DNA from: JAHBWV01 sp964588385
Lineage (GTDB): Bacteria > Planctomycetota > Phycisphaerae > Phycisphaerales > UBA1924
Direction: 5' to 3'
DNA length: 64,000 nucleotides
Assembly (NCBI GenBank): GCA_964588385.1
Contig: CAZPPG010000011.1
Coordinates: forward strand, 14,560 to 78,559
Position numbers and translations under genes: made by a program. Shown here piece by piece: positions 63,951-64,000 of the stretch. The stretch's first letter is position 1. Each line of letters opens with the position of its first letter. Under the pieces are notes generated by a model that saw only the letters and a list, made by a program, of their open reading frames with translations, did no database searches and was not told the origin of the DNA.

Positions 63951-64000
63951 AGCGTCTTTCCCCAACGCGTAGCGCATGTACGGCGCGGGTTCGGTTGCGC

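Noticed and set aside
1..64000. CRISPR arrays, tRNA and rRNA genes
   Set aside because: No regularly spaced direct repeats, cloverleaf-like segments or rRNA landmarks were found by eye in the intergenic regions.

Overview
The window is high-GC bacterial chromosome with densely packed genes on both strands. Several signs point to a planctomycete, most likely in or near Phycisphaerales. These are the two small membrane proteins with zinc ribbons (one of the CxxCGYD...CPECG type), a secreted protein with a PEP-CTERM-like tail, two separate pilus/secretion clusters with divergent pseudopilins, a free-standing TPR protein carrying two RNA polymerase alpha-CTD domains, and a futalosine-type nucleosidase. 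This assignment is inference; there is no rRNA or marker gene to settle it. No tRNA, rRNA, CRISPR array or insertion sequence was seen.

Layout. 1-7.4 kb (minus strand): a type II secretion-like operon in the order gspF, gspG, gspI-like, gspJ-like, gspK, gspC/pilP-like, gspL-like, gspM-like. The last gene is cut by the window edge, and neither a secretin nor an ATPase is present here. 7.5-20.1 kb: core metabolism and envelope genes, including threonine dehydrogenase, an M48 protease, an EF-G-like GTPase, two zinc-ribbon membrane proteins, a kinase next to a phosphoesterase, an amidase, a SpoU methyltransferase, uppP and serA. 20.1-22.5 kb: two Cys-rich secreted proteins facing a His-rich membrane protein, possibly a metal-handling neighbourhood. 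22.7-31.0 kb: rsmE, a secreted prenyltransferase-fold protein, a lipoprotein, a lipoprotein Tpx, purK-purE-cyclophilin, and acs.

31.2-35.8 kb: an accessory block of unrecognised plus-strand genes: two tandem paralogues, a PEP-CTERM-like protein, and a large LamG-like protein whose frame is broken by an in-frame TGA. Its sequence is less strongly G/C-ending at third codon positions than the flanks. 35.8-41.4 kb (minus): a type IV pilus-like operon pilM-pilN-pilO-pilP-like-pilB/gspE. The second system may lend its ATPase to the first, since the first cluster shows none. 41.5-47 kb: futalosine hydrolase, an HlyD-type adaptor, pdxH and dnaB. 47.1-51.9 kb: a giant DUF4011-type helicase with a C-terminal nuclease, a likely defence gene. 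51.9-57 kb: a membrane protein, the TPR-alphaCTD-alphaCTD protein, a MATE transporter and pdxA.

57.5-64 kb (plus): speA (arginine decarboxylase), then an RNA-repair operon hen1 - small unknown gene - pnkp. The unknown 108-residue gene is joined to both partners by ATGA overlaps and differs from them in codon use. It is the best candidate here for an undescribed component of a known system.
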